From Methylobrevis pamukkalensis (GTDB taxonomy: Bacteria > Pseudomonadota > Alphaproteobacteria > Rhizobiales > Pleomorphomonadaceae), in NCBI RefSeq assembly GCF_001720135.1, contig NZ_MCRJ01000011.1, forward strand, positions 1 to 52,147: a stretch of DNA of 52,147 nucleotides, read 5' to 3'. Below are positions 31,225 through 41,267 of the stretch, in pieces. The translations under genes and the position numbers were made by a program. The notes under the pieces were generated by a model. It searched no databases. It was not told where the DNA came from and was given only the letters and a program-made list of their open reading frames with translations. Within the stretch, counting starts at the first letter, position 1; each line of letters begins with the position of its first letter.

Positions 31225-32117
31225 TCACCGCGCCGCCCACTTGAGCTTGGCGCGCTGGGCGACTTCCACCGGCATGATCTCCTGCGCCTTGAAGCGCAGC
31301 GCCAGCGAGACGTTGCGCGCGTCGCGGGTCATGCGGCGCAGGCCGTCCGGTTCCAGCGAGGCGGCGTGGTCGGTGCCCTTCCAGGTGCGGTTGAGGGTGA
31401 AGTGGCGTTCGATCCAGGTCGCGCCGAGGGTGGTGGCGGCGACGTCCACGGCGATGCGTGATGGTGGCCGGAAAAGCCGATCGACTTCACCCGCGTGCCA
31501 TAGGCCTCCTGCAGGCGGACGATCTCGTAGAGGCACACCTCCTCGCATTCCACCGGATAGCCGGAGGTGCAGGCGTAGAGCACCACGTCCTTCGCCCGGC
31601 CCTTGCGCTCGAAGAAGGCGACGATGCGCTCTTCCTCCTCGCGGGTGGTCATGCCGAAGGAGCAGTGGATCTCGCCGGCATATTCGTCGGTGAGCACCGA
31701 CAGCATCTCGAAATTGAGATTGAGCGCCGAGGGCACCTTCAGGAATTTCGGCTTGAGCGAGATCATCTCGCGCGCCGAGGTCACGTCCCACACCGAGGTC
31801 GAGTACTCGACCCCGAATCGGTCGCAGATCTCCTTCAGGCGGCGGTGCTGGTCGGTGCTGAATTCGAGGAATTCGCGGTGGGCGCCGTAGGTCGGCCCGT
31901 AGGCATGCATCGGGTTCGGATGCGGCGCGTCGAAGGCTTCCGGCGAGAGCAGTTCGCGGTTGTTTCGCTTCTGGAACTTGACGGCGTCGACCTTGCAGAA
32001 GGTCGCGGCCATCATGATCATCTCTTCGGCGATGGCCATGTCGCCCTTGTGGTTGCAGCCGATCTCGGCGACGACCTTCGGGGGGGCGGTGACCTCTGGA
32101 ATGGAGAGCCGTGTCAT
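31225..32117 (-). CDS. neuB: NeuB-family nonulosonate (sialic-acid-like) synthase, no SAF domain (frameshifted near 31457)
   Basis: TIM-barrel enzyme condensing phosphoenolpyruvate with a C6 sugar to a nine-carbon acid. Family motifs are VVAEIGCNHKGDMAIAEEMI, AVKFQKRNNRELLSPE, LKVPSALNLNFEML, SFGMTTREEEERIV and GATWIERHFTLNRTWKGTDHAASLEP. The frame shifts near 31457 (CC read as C) just after SIGFSGHHHG; one added base gives 297 aa. The usual C-terminal SAF/antifreeze-like domain (about 60 residues) is missing, so the active site may be completed differently or by a partner. The product could be sialic acid, legionaminic acid, KDN or similar. Confidence 0.9.
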
Positions 32118-32294
32118 TGTTCTTCGGCCTTGTCGTCCTGCCCGCGCGGCGCGGGCATCAGCGAGGCGCCGTCACACCGCGCAATCCGGACGGCGTCGAT
32201 CCTCTGCCGAGGATGGGCCGAACATGGTTAGCAAAGCCTTAATGCGCCGGATGCGGGCGTTTACGGATGCGGCCTGCATGTCGGCGGCTGCCGC

Positions 32295-32968
32295 TCACGG
32301 GCCGGGCTTCACCACGAAGGCGGGCACGGAATAGAAGGGCGTCTTCTCCACCTTGCCGATGCCGCGCGCGGCGCAGAAGGCGTCGAAGGCATCGGTCGCC
32401 CCGGCCACGGCGTTGTAGTCGTCGACGACCACCAGCCCGCCCGGCACCACCCGGTCCCACAGCGCCTCGAGCGCAAAGGCGGTCGGCGCCTCCACGTCCA
32501 TGTCGAGATGGAGCAGCGCGATCCTGAGTTCCGGATGGCGGGCGAGATAGGCAGGGATCGAGGCCATCACGTCGCCGGCCTCAAGGTCCACGTTGTCGAA
32601 ACGCTTGGCGGCGAGGATCGCCGCCACTTCGTCCCGCGACAGGCCGTCGCGCCCGCGGCCTCGAAGCGCTTCACGAAATCCACGTCCTCCGGCCGCGCGT
32701 CGCCGGCCACCGGAAAGGCGCCGAAGGCGTCGAAGCCGATCACCTTGCGGGCATGGGCGTTTTCCAGCATCTCGCGGAAGGTGCACCAGCGGATCAGCGA
32801 CGCAGCCTTGTAGACGCCGAGCTCGACCACGTGGCCCGGCAGGCCGACGATCCGCTTGTAGAGCTCCCAGTGGGCAAGCTGCTTGGCGATGCGGCTGGGC
32901 GGCGAGAACCAGTAGAACGCATTCTCGTGATCCCAGACCGCGTCCGAACTGAGGCCTCTGATGTCCAT
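32295..32968 (-). CDS. TylF/MycF-like sugar O-methyltransferase (frameshifted near 32650)
   Basis: A SAM-dependent O-methyltransferase of the macrocin-methyltransferase type. It has WELYKRIVGLPGHVVELGVYKAASLI (SAM loop VVELGVYKA), KVIGFDAFGAFP, and LLHLDMDVEAPTAFALEALWDRVVPGGLVVVDDYN, with metal-coordinating Asp residues in DMD and DDY. The frame shifts near 32650 (CC read as C in GCCGCC); corrected length 224 aa. The ATG at 32968 has GGAG seven bases ahead. It probably methylates a sugar hydroxyl of the nonulosonate-containing glycan. The 177-bp gap to neuB is the widest inside the operon. Confidence 0.8.
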
Positions 32969-33010
32969 GACGGTCTCCGGATGCGGGCTGGGTGCCTGAC
33001 GAGGCAATTT

Positions 33011-33885
33011 TCAGGGGGCGTCGGCGATGGCGACGAGCGTGTCGGTGGCGTCGACCGCCTGCAGGGCGGCCTCGTAGGCGCGGGCAAGATCGGGCGTGTC
33101 GAGGGCGGCGAGCGGGCCCTTGTGGCCGCCCGGCCGCCCCGACGACAGCCAGCCGAGATGGTTCGACAGCGGATAGCGCTGCCGGCCCTGCACGATCACG
33201 TTGCGATAGCCGGCGGCCATCAGCAGCCGGCGCAGGGACTCGCGGGTGTGCAGCACCAGATGCTGGCTCCAGAGGGTAAAGCGGCGGAAAGCCTCGCAGT
33301 CGAGCCGGCCCAGCAGCAGGTCGCCGGCATGGGGCACCTCGACGACGATCCGCCCCCCGGGGCGAGCAGGCCGGACGCGCGGGCCATCAACCCGACCGGA
33401 TCGGGAAAGTGTTCGAGCGCGTGGAAGGCGAACAGCGTGTCGATGCTGGCCGGCGTGATCTCGTCCATCGAGGCGGTGGCGCGGATGCCGGCGTCGTCCA
33501 GCATCGCCAGATAGTCTTCCTGCAACTCGATCCCGACCACCGAGCGAGCGGTTGTCTGCACCGCGCGTAAAAAATCGCCGGCGCCGCAGCCGAGGTCGGC
33601 AACGGCGCGGCCGACGTGATAGGGGCGATAGTCCGCCACCCGCCGCGCGGTGTCGGCAAGGCGCTCCAGATCCGGCGGGCCGATCAGCGGCGACTGGGCC
33701 GCGCGGTAGCCGCCGCTGCGGTAGGTCTCGTCGCCGGTGTAGAAGTCGTCGATGTAGACGACGCCCGACAGCCGGTCGCGCCAGACGGTGAGGCCCTCGA
33801 CGTCGCGCGTCGCCGTCGCATAGACCTCGCGCGTTGCTTCGCCGGTGAGGCCGAGAGAGGCGAGCGTGTCGAAGATCGTGCCCAT
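33011..33885 (-). CDS. class I SAM-dependent methyltransferase (frameshifted near 33355)
   Basis: A methyltransferase starting MGTIFDTLASLGLTGEATREVYATATRD. The SAM loop is AVADLGCGAGDFLRAV, followed by VVGIELQEDYLAMLDDAGI and LFAFHALEHFPDPVGLMARASGLLAPGG. The frame shifts in a C-run near 33353-33358 (seven read as six) exactly at PGGRIVVEVPH, and resumes as GDLLLGRLDCEAFRRFTLWSQHL. Restored length 291 aa. The first base of its start codon (33885) is also the last base of the TPR gene's stop codon, so translation is coupled. Substrate unknown, probably a sugar or glycan in this cluster. Confidence 0.8.
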
Positions 33886-35749
33886 CAGGCGGACGCGGCC
33901 CCGGCCGCCTCCTTGAGGATGGTCGCGACCCGCTGGCGCGCGGGGTCGAAGCCGTCGCGGAAGGCGGCGAGATCGGCGATGATCGTCGGCAGGTGGTCGT
34001 GGGGCGTCATCTCGCCGGTGATCTTGAAGAAGCGCGTCGTCGGGTTCCAGGGCGGGTTCGGCTGGCCGAGGGTGAACACGCCATCCTGGATGCCGCCGAA
34101 GCGCCAGCAGGGCAGGCCGAGGCGCCGGCGATGTCGCCCACCACCGTGTTGGCGGTGATCACGAGATCGCAGCAGTCGATCAGCGACACCGAGCCGTCGA
34201 TGTCCTGCTTCTGGTCGAGGTCGGGCAGCGAATGGATCACGAGGCCGGTGTGGTTGTAGAAGGCCTCGAGCTCCTCGATCGTGCAGTTGTACTGGGTGTT
34301 GACGAAGGAGATGCCGGGCACCGAGACGATCGGGCCGAGTTCCATCAGGTCGAGATAATAGCGGCTGCGCACGCCTTGCGTGTTGCGCGAGCGCCAGCAG
34401 AGGCCGACCACCGGCGCGGGACCGAGCCGGCGGGCGAGGCTGGCATATTGCAGGCGCCGCCGGCGGTCGGGCACGACGAAGCGCGGCGGCACGTCGAACT
34501 CGGCAAAGCTGCGCCGGAAGAAGGTCGGCAGGCTGCCGAGCGAGAGCTGCAGGTCGTGCTCCTCCGGCCGGATCGTCTGCAGGCTGATCACGTCGATGCC
34601 CGGCATGCTGCGGGCGACGATGGTGACGAGCCGCGGATCGCAGGCGACCGTCACCTTGCCGGTGCGGGCGATCGCCTCGCCGAGCAGGGAGATCATCCGG
34701 ATCGTGTCGCCGACGCCCTGTTCGGACCAGAGCAGCAGGCGCTTGCCGGGCGCGGGCTGGCCGTCCCAGAAGGGCAGCGGCAGGCTCATGCGGCGGATGC
34801 CGATGTGGTCGATGCCGAGCCGGAGGTCGTAGAGGTCCCAGCCGGCTTCCAGGTTGCCGAGGCCGAGATTGATCAGCGACAGGTTCCAGCCGATGCTGTC
34901 GTTCTCGGGGTGCTCGGCATAGATCGGCGTCAGCTTCTGCAGCGCGGCGGCAAAGTCGTAGCGGGCCATGTCGACCAGCGTGTCGGTGACGACGATGCCG
35001 GGGGTGACGTCCTTCGGATCGATGCTGGCGATCACCGTCTTCGATTCGTCGAACAGGCCGAGATGGTAGAAGGCGGCGGCAAGGAAGTTGCGGAACTCCA
35101 CGTCGTCGGGGAAATGCGTCAGGCACATCTCCAGCGAATCGAGTGCGGCGTGATACTCGCGCATGGTCATCTCGCAGACGACCACCTCGCGCAGCGCCCG
35201 CCGGTCGTCGGGGCGCAGCTCGCGGACCCGGCGGTAGAAGGGCAGGGCGGCGGCGTAGCGGCTGGCGCGGGTGTGGATCTGGGCGATGCTGTCGAGCGCG
35301 CCGACATGGTCCGGGTCGATCGCCAGCACCTTGCCGAGGGTCACCAGCGACCTGTCGTCGGCCCCGTCCTCCTTGTCGAGGCGGGCAAGGCGCATCATCG
35401 CGTCGATCAGCCCCGGATCGAGCTCCAGCGCCCGCTCCACGCAGGCGCGCGCCTCGGCGGGCCGGCCGAGATCGTGCAGCACGGCGGCGCGGTTGGAATG
35501 GTAGACGGCGGCGTTGGGTTTCAGCGCGATCGCCTTGTCGATCAGCTCGATCGCCCGGGCATGGTCGCCGGTCTGGCGATGGATCACGCCGAGAAGATGG
35601 ATCGCGTCGGCGTGGCGCGGCATCAGCCGCAGGGCGCTCTGGTAGCCGCTGCGCGCCAGCTCGAGCTTCCCGGCCCGGTGGTTGCGCAGGGCCGTCTCCA
35701 TCAGGGCGATGAACTTCTGCTGCTGTTGCTGCGGGGCGCGCTGCGCCAT
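33885..35749 (-). CDS. TPR-repeat glycosyltransferase-like protein (frameshifted near 34121)
   Basis: The N-terminal ~330 residues are tetratricopeptide repeats (HRQTGDHARAIELIDKAIALKPN, HDLGRPAEARACVERALELDPG and similar), preceded by a short poly-Gln tract. The remainder resembles GT-B/GT9-like TPR glycosyltransferases: LLLWSEQGVGDTIRMISLL, GLCWRSRNTQG, and a C-terminal SLIDCCDLVITANTVVGDIAGALGLP that would bind the nucleotide. The frame shifts near 34121 (GGG read as GG); one added base gives 621 aa. Such proteins sit beside nonulosonate genes and often modify flagellin or surface proteins. First gene of the five-gene operon; AGGA precedes the ATG. Confidence 0.78.
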
Positions 35750-35912
35750 GGACCCGATCCTCGTTCGGTCTCCGGCGCGCCGGCCGGACCGGCATGACGC
35801 CGCGGCGCCGGTCGCTCCGGATCCGGCGAGGCGGTCGTGATGCCGCCCCCGTGGCGCAAGTGTCGTGATTCGGGGAGGGCTCCGTCAAGGACGCTGTGTC
35901 GGGACGGTCCCG

Positions 35913-38900
35913 TCACTCCGCCGGAAGGGGCGGCGGAGGCGGCGTGCCGGCCGCGTCGCGCTCGTCGCGGCGACGCTCCTCGATCATGTCCGCCTCGGCA
36001 AGTTCGGCGACAAGCCGCTGTTCGGCGGCCACGCGCGGCTTGGCGAAGGGCGCGAGCAGCAGGAACACCACCGGCGTCAGGAACAGGGTGAAGACGGTGG
36101 CGATGCCGAGCCCGCCGACCAGCACCCAGCCGAGCGCGATGCGCGCCTCGGCGCCGGCGCCGAAGGCCAGCACCAGCGGCACGGCACCGACGATGGTGGC
36201 GATCATCGTCATCATCACCGGGCGCAGGCGCACGGTGCTCGCCTCCTCGATCGCCTCGCGCACGCCCATGCCGCGGTCGCGCAGCTGGTTGGCGAACTCG
36301 ACGATCAGGATGCCGTTCTTGGCCATGATGCCGACCAGCATCACCAGGCCGATCTGGCTGTAGAGGTTGAGCGAGCCGCCGGTCAGCGCCATGGCGAAGA
36401 CTGCGGCTGCAAGGCCGAAGGGCACGGTGGCGATGATGATCAGCGCGGCGATGAAGCTCTCGAACTGCGCGGCGAGCACCAGCAGCACGATGATGATCGC
36501 AAAGCCGAAGGTGGTGGCAAGGCCGCTGGAGGTTTCCACCAGCGTCGCCGCCTCGCCGAGCGGAATGATCCGGTAGCCCGGCGGCAGGGTCTCGGCGGCA
36601 AGGCTCTGCGCCGCCGAAAGCGCCTGCCGCATGGCGACGCCCTCGCCGAGCGCCGTCGAGACCTCGACCGCGCGGGTCCGTTCCTCGCGCGCCAGTTCCG
36701 GCGCGTCGGCACTCTCGCGCACGGTGCTGACGGCGCTCATCGGCACCATCCGGCCGTCGGCGGTGCGCAGGAACAGGTTCTCGAGATCCTTCGGGTCGTT
36801 GATCGGGTTGGAACTGGCGAGCAGCTTCACCGGCACGGCGTTGCCGTCGACGTTGACCTCGGCGATCTGGCGGCCGTCGAGCACGGCCTGCAACGCGAGT
36901 TCGAGATCGCTGAGCTCGATTCCGAGATCGGCGACGCGCTCGCGGTCGATCTCGATCGACAGCTGCGGCTGGGTCGGGTCGGTGGCAAGGCGCGGAGTGT
37001 TGAACTCCGGCCGGCCGGACATCGCCACGATCAGGTTGTCGGCGGCAGCCTCCAGGCCCTCGTAGGTCGGGCCGAGGATGGCAAAGCGCAGGCCCTGGCC
37101 GCCGCCGCGGATGCCGAGGCTGTTCGGCGAGAAGGCGATGGCGCGCAGGCCCGGAATGGCCGCGACCTTGCGGTTGATCTCGGCGCTGATCACGGCCTGC
37201 GAGCGGCTGCGGTCGTTCCAGTCGGCGAGCGTCAGCACGACGAAGCCCGAGTTGGTCTGCCCGGCCCGGCCGGCGATCGCGAACAGCGCCCGTGCCTCGC
37301 CGCTGTCCACATAGGGCCGCAGCATCTCGTTGATCTGGCCCGTCTGGCGGACCATGTAGTCGATCGACACGCCCTGCGGCGCGCTCACGCGCAGGAGGAT
37401 GACGCCGCGGTCCTCCTGCGGGGTCAACTCTTCGGGCAGGTTCTTGTAGGTGAGGAAGGCGAGGAAGCCGAACACCAGCGAAGCCAGAACGACGATCAGC
37501 GGCGCGGCCAGCGAGGCGCGCAGCAGGACGCTGTAGAGCCCACCGAGTTTCGCCCCGACCCCGTCGAGGGCGCGGGCAAGGACATTGCGGTTGGCGCCGT
37601 GGGCGACCGTCTCGGGCAGCAGGTAGGCGGCGAGCATCGGCGCGAAGGTGAGCGCGGTGATCGACGAGATCGCCACCGAGATCGCCAGCACGAAGCCGAA
37701 CTCGCGGAACAGGCCGCCGGCCTGTCCCGGGAGGAAGGAGATCGGCACGAACACGGCGGCGAGCGTCGCCGTGGTCGCGAGCACCGCGAAGAACACCTCG
37801 TTGGTGCCGACCACGGCCGCCGCCCGCGACTTCAGCCCGAGCGTCCTCTGGCGGACGATGTTCTCCAGCACGACGATCGCGTCGTCGACGACGATGCCGG
37901 TGGCGAGCACCAGCGCGAGCAGGGTGAGGATGTTGATCGAGAATCCGACCAGCCACACCGCGGCCAGCGTGCCGATCAGCGACACCGGGATGGTCACCGC
38001 CGGGATCAGGGTTGCCCGTGCGTCGGCGAGGAACAGGTAGATCACGAGGATGACGACGATCACGCCGAGCGCGAGCGCGATCTCCACCTCGTGCAGCGCG
38101 CCGTTGATGAAGTTGGCGTCGTCGCTGGTGACGAAGATCTCGACGCCTTCAGGCAGGGTCGCGCGCAGGTCGTCGACCGTCGCGCGCACCTTGTTGGAGA
38201 TGTCGATGGTGTTGGAGCCCGACGAGCGGATGATGCCGAGGCCGATGCCGGTGCGGCCGTTGACGCGCAGCACGGAGCTGGTGAGGTCCGGGCCGCGGCT
38301 GACGCTGGCCACATCGCGCACGCGGGTGGCGCTGTCGACGAGCAGGTTGCCCATCGCCTCGGCGCTGATCACCCGGGCGTCGGCACGCACGGTCAGCGCC
38401 TGGTCGTCGCTGCGCAGCGCGCCGGCGGGCACGTCGAAGGTGACGGTGGAGAGCGCCTCGACAAGGTCGGGGATCGACAGGCCGCGGGCGGCGAGCGCAG
38501 TCTCGTCGATGTCGATGCGGAAGATCGCCTCGCGGTCGCCGTTGATCTGCACGTCGGCGACGCCGTCGACCGCGGCCAGCGGGTCGGCGATCCGGTCGTC
38601 CACCAGCGTGGTCAGGTCCTCGATCGACAGGCCGTCGCCGATGACGGCGACGCGCATGATCGGATCGCTGTCGGCGTCGGACTTGACCACCTGCGGCGCG
38701 TCGGCCGCGTCGGGCAGGTTGTTGCGGATGCGGTCGACCGCGCTGCGCAGGTCGTTGGCCGCGGTCTCGATGTCGACGGTCTGGCCGAATTCGACGGTGA
38801 CCCGGGAGCGGCCGGACTGCGAGGTGGAGGAGATCGACGAGACGCCGGCGACGCGGGCGACTGCGCTCTCGATGACGTCGGTGATCTCGGTGTCGATGGT

Positions 38901-39086
38901 CGCCGGCGCGGCACCGTCATAGTCGGTGGTGATCGAGACGACCGGCCGGTCGATGTCGGGCAGCTCGCGGATCTCGACGCCGTTGAAGGCCGCAAGGCCC
39001 GCGACGACGATCAGTGCGTTGATCACCAGCGCCAGCACGGGCCGGCGGACGAAGAGGGCAGTGAGGGCGGCGGTGCGGTTCGACAT
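35913..39086 (-). CDS. RND-family efflux transporter, inner-membrane pump
   Basis: A 1057-aa HAE1-type resistance-nodulation-division pump, intact. It begins LFVRRPVLALVINALIVVAG (first helix), with porter-domain SQSGRSRVTVEF. The proton-relay helix is GIVVDDAIVVLENIV with adjacent Asp residues. Motif D (FVLAISVAISSITALTFAPMLAAYLL) and the second half repeat MLVGIMAKNGILIVEFANQLRD follow. It ends with a proline run and a charged cytoplasmic tail. It exports drugs, solvents or lipids from the periplasm to an outer-membrane channel, which is not encoded here. The adaptor gene precedes it by 17 bp. Confidence 0.95.
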   Translation of the reverse strand: MSNRTAALTALFVRRPVLALVINALIVVAGLAAFNGVEIRELPDIDRPVVSITTDYDGAAPATIDTEITDVIESAVARVAGVSSISSTSQSGRSRVTVEFGQTVDIETAANDLRSAVDRIRNNLPDAADAPQVVKSDADSDPIMRVAVIGDGLSIEDLTTLVDDRIADPLAAVDGVADVQINGDREAIFRIDIDETALAARGLSIPDLVEALSTVTFDVPAGALRSDDQALTVRADARVISAEAMGNLLVDSATRVRDVASVSRGPDLTSSVLRVNGRTGIGLGIIRSSGSNTIDISNKVRATVDDLRATLPEGVEIFVTSDDANFINGALHEVEIALALGVIVVILVIYLFLADARATLIPAVTIPVSLIGTLAAVWLVGFSINILTLLALVLATGIVVDDAIVVLENIVRQRTLGLKSRAAAVVGTNEVFFAVLATTATLAAVFVPISFLPGQAGGLFREFGFVLAISVAISSITALTFAPMLAAYLLPETVAHGANRNVLARALDGVGAKLGGLYSVLLRASLAAPLIVVLASLVFGFLAFLTYKNLPEELTPQEDRGVILLRVSAPQGVSIDYMVRQTGQINEMLRPYVDSGEARALFAIAGRAGQTNSGFVVLTLADWNDRSRSQAVISAEINRKVAAIPGLRAIAFSPNSLGIRGGGQGLRFAILGPTYEGLEAAADNLIVAMSGRPEFNTPRLATDPTQPQLSIEIDRERVADLGIELSDLELALQAVLDGRQIAEVNVDGNAVPVKLLASSNPINDPKDLENLFLRTADGRMVPMSAVSTVRESADAPELAREERTRAVEVSTALGEGVAMRQALSAAQSLAAETLPPGYRIIPLGEAATLVETSSGLATTFGFAIIIVLLVLAAQFESFIAALIIIATVPFGLAAAVFAMALTGGSLNLYSQIGLVMLVGIMAKNGILIVEFANQLRDRGMGVREAIEEASTVRLRPVMMTMIATIVGAVPLVLAFGAGAEARIALGWVLVGGLGIATVFTLFLTPVVFLLLAPFAKPRVAAEQRLVAELAEADMIEERRRDERDAAGTPPPPPLPAE

Positions 39087-39103
39087 CGTCGGGGCGTCTC
39101 TCG

Positions 39104-40293
39104 TCAACCGGAGGGCTGGCTGCGGGCCGTGGAATCCGGCGCGGCATCGGCGGCATCGGCGGTGACGTCGGCGACGGCGCCGCCGGCGCGAAGGCGCTGC
39201 ACGCCCTCCTGCACCACGGTGTCGCCGACGCGCACCCCGCCGGTGACCAGCGTCGTGGTGTTGTTGCGCTCGACGATCTGGACCGGGACGCGCTCGGCCT
39301 TGCCGTCGGTCACGCGCCAGACGTAGGTGCCTTCCTTGTCCCACTGCACCGAGAGCGCGGGGACGGCGACGAGCTTCTCGCCGGGAAAGCGCAGTTCGAC
39401 GAGGAAGGACATGCCCGGGCGCAGCTGGTCGTCGGCATTGTCGATCTCGGCGCGCACCACCAGCGTGCGGCTGTCGGTCTCGATGCGGCTGCCGAGGGCC
39501 GACACGCTGCCGGTGAAGGTCTCGCCCGGCCGCGAGGGCGTCGTCGCGATCGCCTCGTCGCCGATGGCGACCATCGCGGCATATTTCTCCGGAATCCGGA
39601 ACTCGACCTTGAGCCGGCTGCGATCGTCGATCGAGGCGATCTCGGTGGACGAGGTGATCAGGTCGCCGGCCTCGACGTTGGAAATGCCCATGACGCCGGC
39701 AAAGGGCGCCCGGATCGTCCGGTAGTCGAGAGCGATCTTGGCCTCCCGCTCGGCGAGGATCGCCGAGGAGAGTTCCGACTGGGCGTTCTCGCGTTCGACC
39801 TCGGAGATCGCGCTCGCCGAGGCGAGGCGCTCGTAGCGCTGCACCTTGCGCCGCGCGTCGGCAAGCGCGAGTTCGGCCTTCTCGAGAGCGATGGTCTCGT
39901 TGTCGTCGTCGAGCCGCAGCACCACGCGCCCGCGTCCACCCGCTCGCCGGGCCGGAAGGCGATGTCGGCGACGATGCCGGTGACGCGCGGAAACAGCATG
40001 ACGGCGCGGGCGGCCTCGGCGGTGCCGATCGCGCGCACCCGGTCGTTGGTCAGCGCCTCGCTCGCCACGGCCGTGACGACCGGCGACGGCCCGGCATTGC
40101 GTCCGCCACCGCCGCCGGCAGCCGGACCGGACGGCGCCACGGCGCCCTCTTCAGGCGCGGCAAGGGCGACCAGCGGGCCGGGCACCCCCCAGGCAGTGAG
40201 CAGGCCGGCGGCGGCCGGGTCGAAACGGACCCAGAGACCGGCGCCGACGAGCAGCACGACGAACGAGAGTATCAGCTGTTTCCAGACGGCCAT
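39104..40293 (-). CDS. RND periplasmic adaptor (membrane fusion protein), frameshifted near 39927
   Basis: A membrane-fusion protein linking the pump to the outer-membrane channel. It has an N-terminal anchor (KQLILSFVVLLVGAGLWV), lipoyl/hairpin halves (DIAFRPGERVDAG, ARRKVQRYERLASASAISEVERENAQSEL), beta-barrel (IRAPFAGVMGISNVEAGDLI) and a membrane-proximal domain. The frame shifts near 39927 (CC read as C) right after RVDAG; the continuation is GVVLRLDDDNE. Corrected length 396 aa. The ATG at 40293 has AAGGAG 11 bases ahead; a TTG three codons earlier is too close to that site. Confidence 0.87.
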
Positions 40294-40458
40294 CGACGGC
40301 AAGGCTCCTTGAGGGGCGGCGCTGTGGCCGAACTATCCCGCAAATGGCGCACGATGCCATGGAGAAAAGTGTCGCCGGATGTAACGGTGACGATACGGGG
40401 GCGCGTTTCCGACGACGGTCCCGTCACGCCGCGATCACAGTTTCGTGTTGCAGCGCGA

Positions 40459-40483
40459 CATTCCCGCTTGCGGCGAGGGAATG
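40459..40483 (-). terminator. weak hairpin after the TSUP gene
   Basis: CATTCCC (40459-40465) and GGGAATG (40477-40483) pair around an 11-base loop, ten bases beyond the TSUP stop (minus strand). The rest of the 200-bp gap (40294-40493) should hold the promoter of the RND operon. Confidence 0.35.
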
Positions 40484-40493
40484 CCCCTGCCGC

Positions 40494-41246
40494 TCAGCCG
40501 ACGATCCCCTTGTAGAGCAGCTGCAGCGACACGAGGAACAGCGCGGTCTGGACGATGCGGAAGAAGATCTTCTCCGGCAGGATCCGGGTCAGCCGCGAGC
40601 CGCCGATCGTCGCGATCACGGCGACCGGCACGAGGTAGACCGCGACTTCCAGATTGTCGGTGGTGAACTCGCCGAGCGCCCAGTAGGGCACCAGCTTCAC
40701 GATGTTCATGCCGGTGAAGAGGATGGTGGTGGTGCCGGCGAACACCATCTTCGGCAGCTTCTGCGGCAGGGTGTAGATCTGGTAGGGCGGGCCGCCCGAA
40801 TGCGAGACGAAGCTGGTGAAGCCGGCGAGCGTGCCCCAGAAGACGCCGCGCGGCACGTCGGCGGGGCGCGGCGGGATCTCGCTGCGCTTGCGCTTGCGCC
40901 ACTGGTCGATCGAGAAGGCAAGGCCCATGGCCCCGATCATCAGCAGCACGAAGCGCTCCGACACGAAGGACGCCGTCGCCCAGCCGAGGCCGATGCCGAT
41001 CAGGGTTGCCGGAAACAGGATCACCAGATTGCGCCGGCTGAACTCCCGCCGGTAGATCCACAGGCCGACCAGATCGGACAGCACGTAGATCGGCAGCAAT
41101 AGCGCCGCCGCCCGCACCGGCGACATGACGAGCGCGAGCGTGGGCACCGCCAGCAGGCTGACGGCGGGCAGGCCGCCCTTGCCAAGGCCGACGAAGACGG
41201 CGGCGAAGAGGGCGGCGGCGATCAGGCCGGGGCCGATCTCGGTCAT
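40494..41246 (-). CDS. TSUP (TauE/SafE-type) membrane permease
   Basis: A 250-aa integral membrane protein with about eight helices and the paired family motifs: first half LIAAALFAAVFVGLGKGGLPAV, second half LAGFTSFVSHSGGPPYQIYTLPQKLPK. The family transports sulfite, sulfonates or related organic anions; the substrate here is unknown. It lies 21 bp downstream of a LysR regulator and is presumably controlled by it. AAGGA precedes the ATG. Confidence 0.9.
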   Translation of the reverse strand: MTEIGPGLIAAALFAAVFVGLGKGGLPAVSLLAVPTLALVMSPVRAAALLLPIYVLSDLVGLWIYRREFSRRNLVILFPATLIGIGLGWATASFVSERFVLLMIGAMGLAFSIDQWRKRKRSEIPPRPADVPRGVFWGTLAGFTSFVSHSGGPPYQIYTLPQKLPKMVFAGTTTILFTGMNIVKLVPYWALGEFTTDNLEVAVYLVPVAVIATIGGSRLTRILPEKIFFRIVQTALFLVSLQLLYKGIVG

Positions 41247-41267
41247 GAACAGGTTCCTTGGATGGGG

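Noticed and set aside
35865..39326. A 1153-codon plus-strand frame opposite the RND pump
   Set aside because: Antisense to an intact 1057-aa pump with clear motifs; composition is rich in Asp/Arg/His/Gly and carries no domain.
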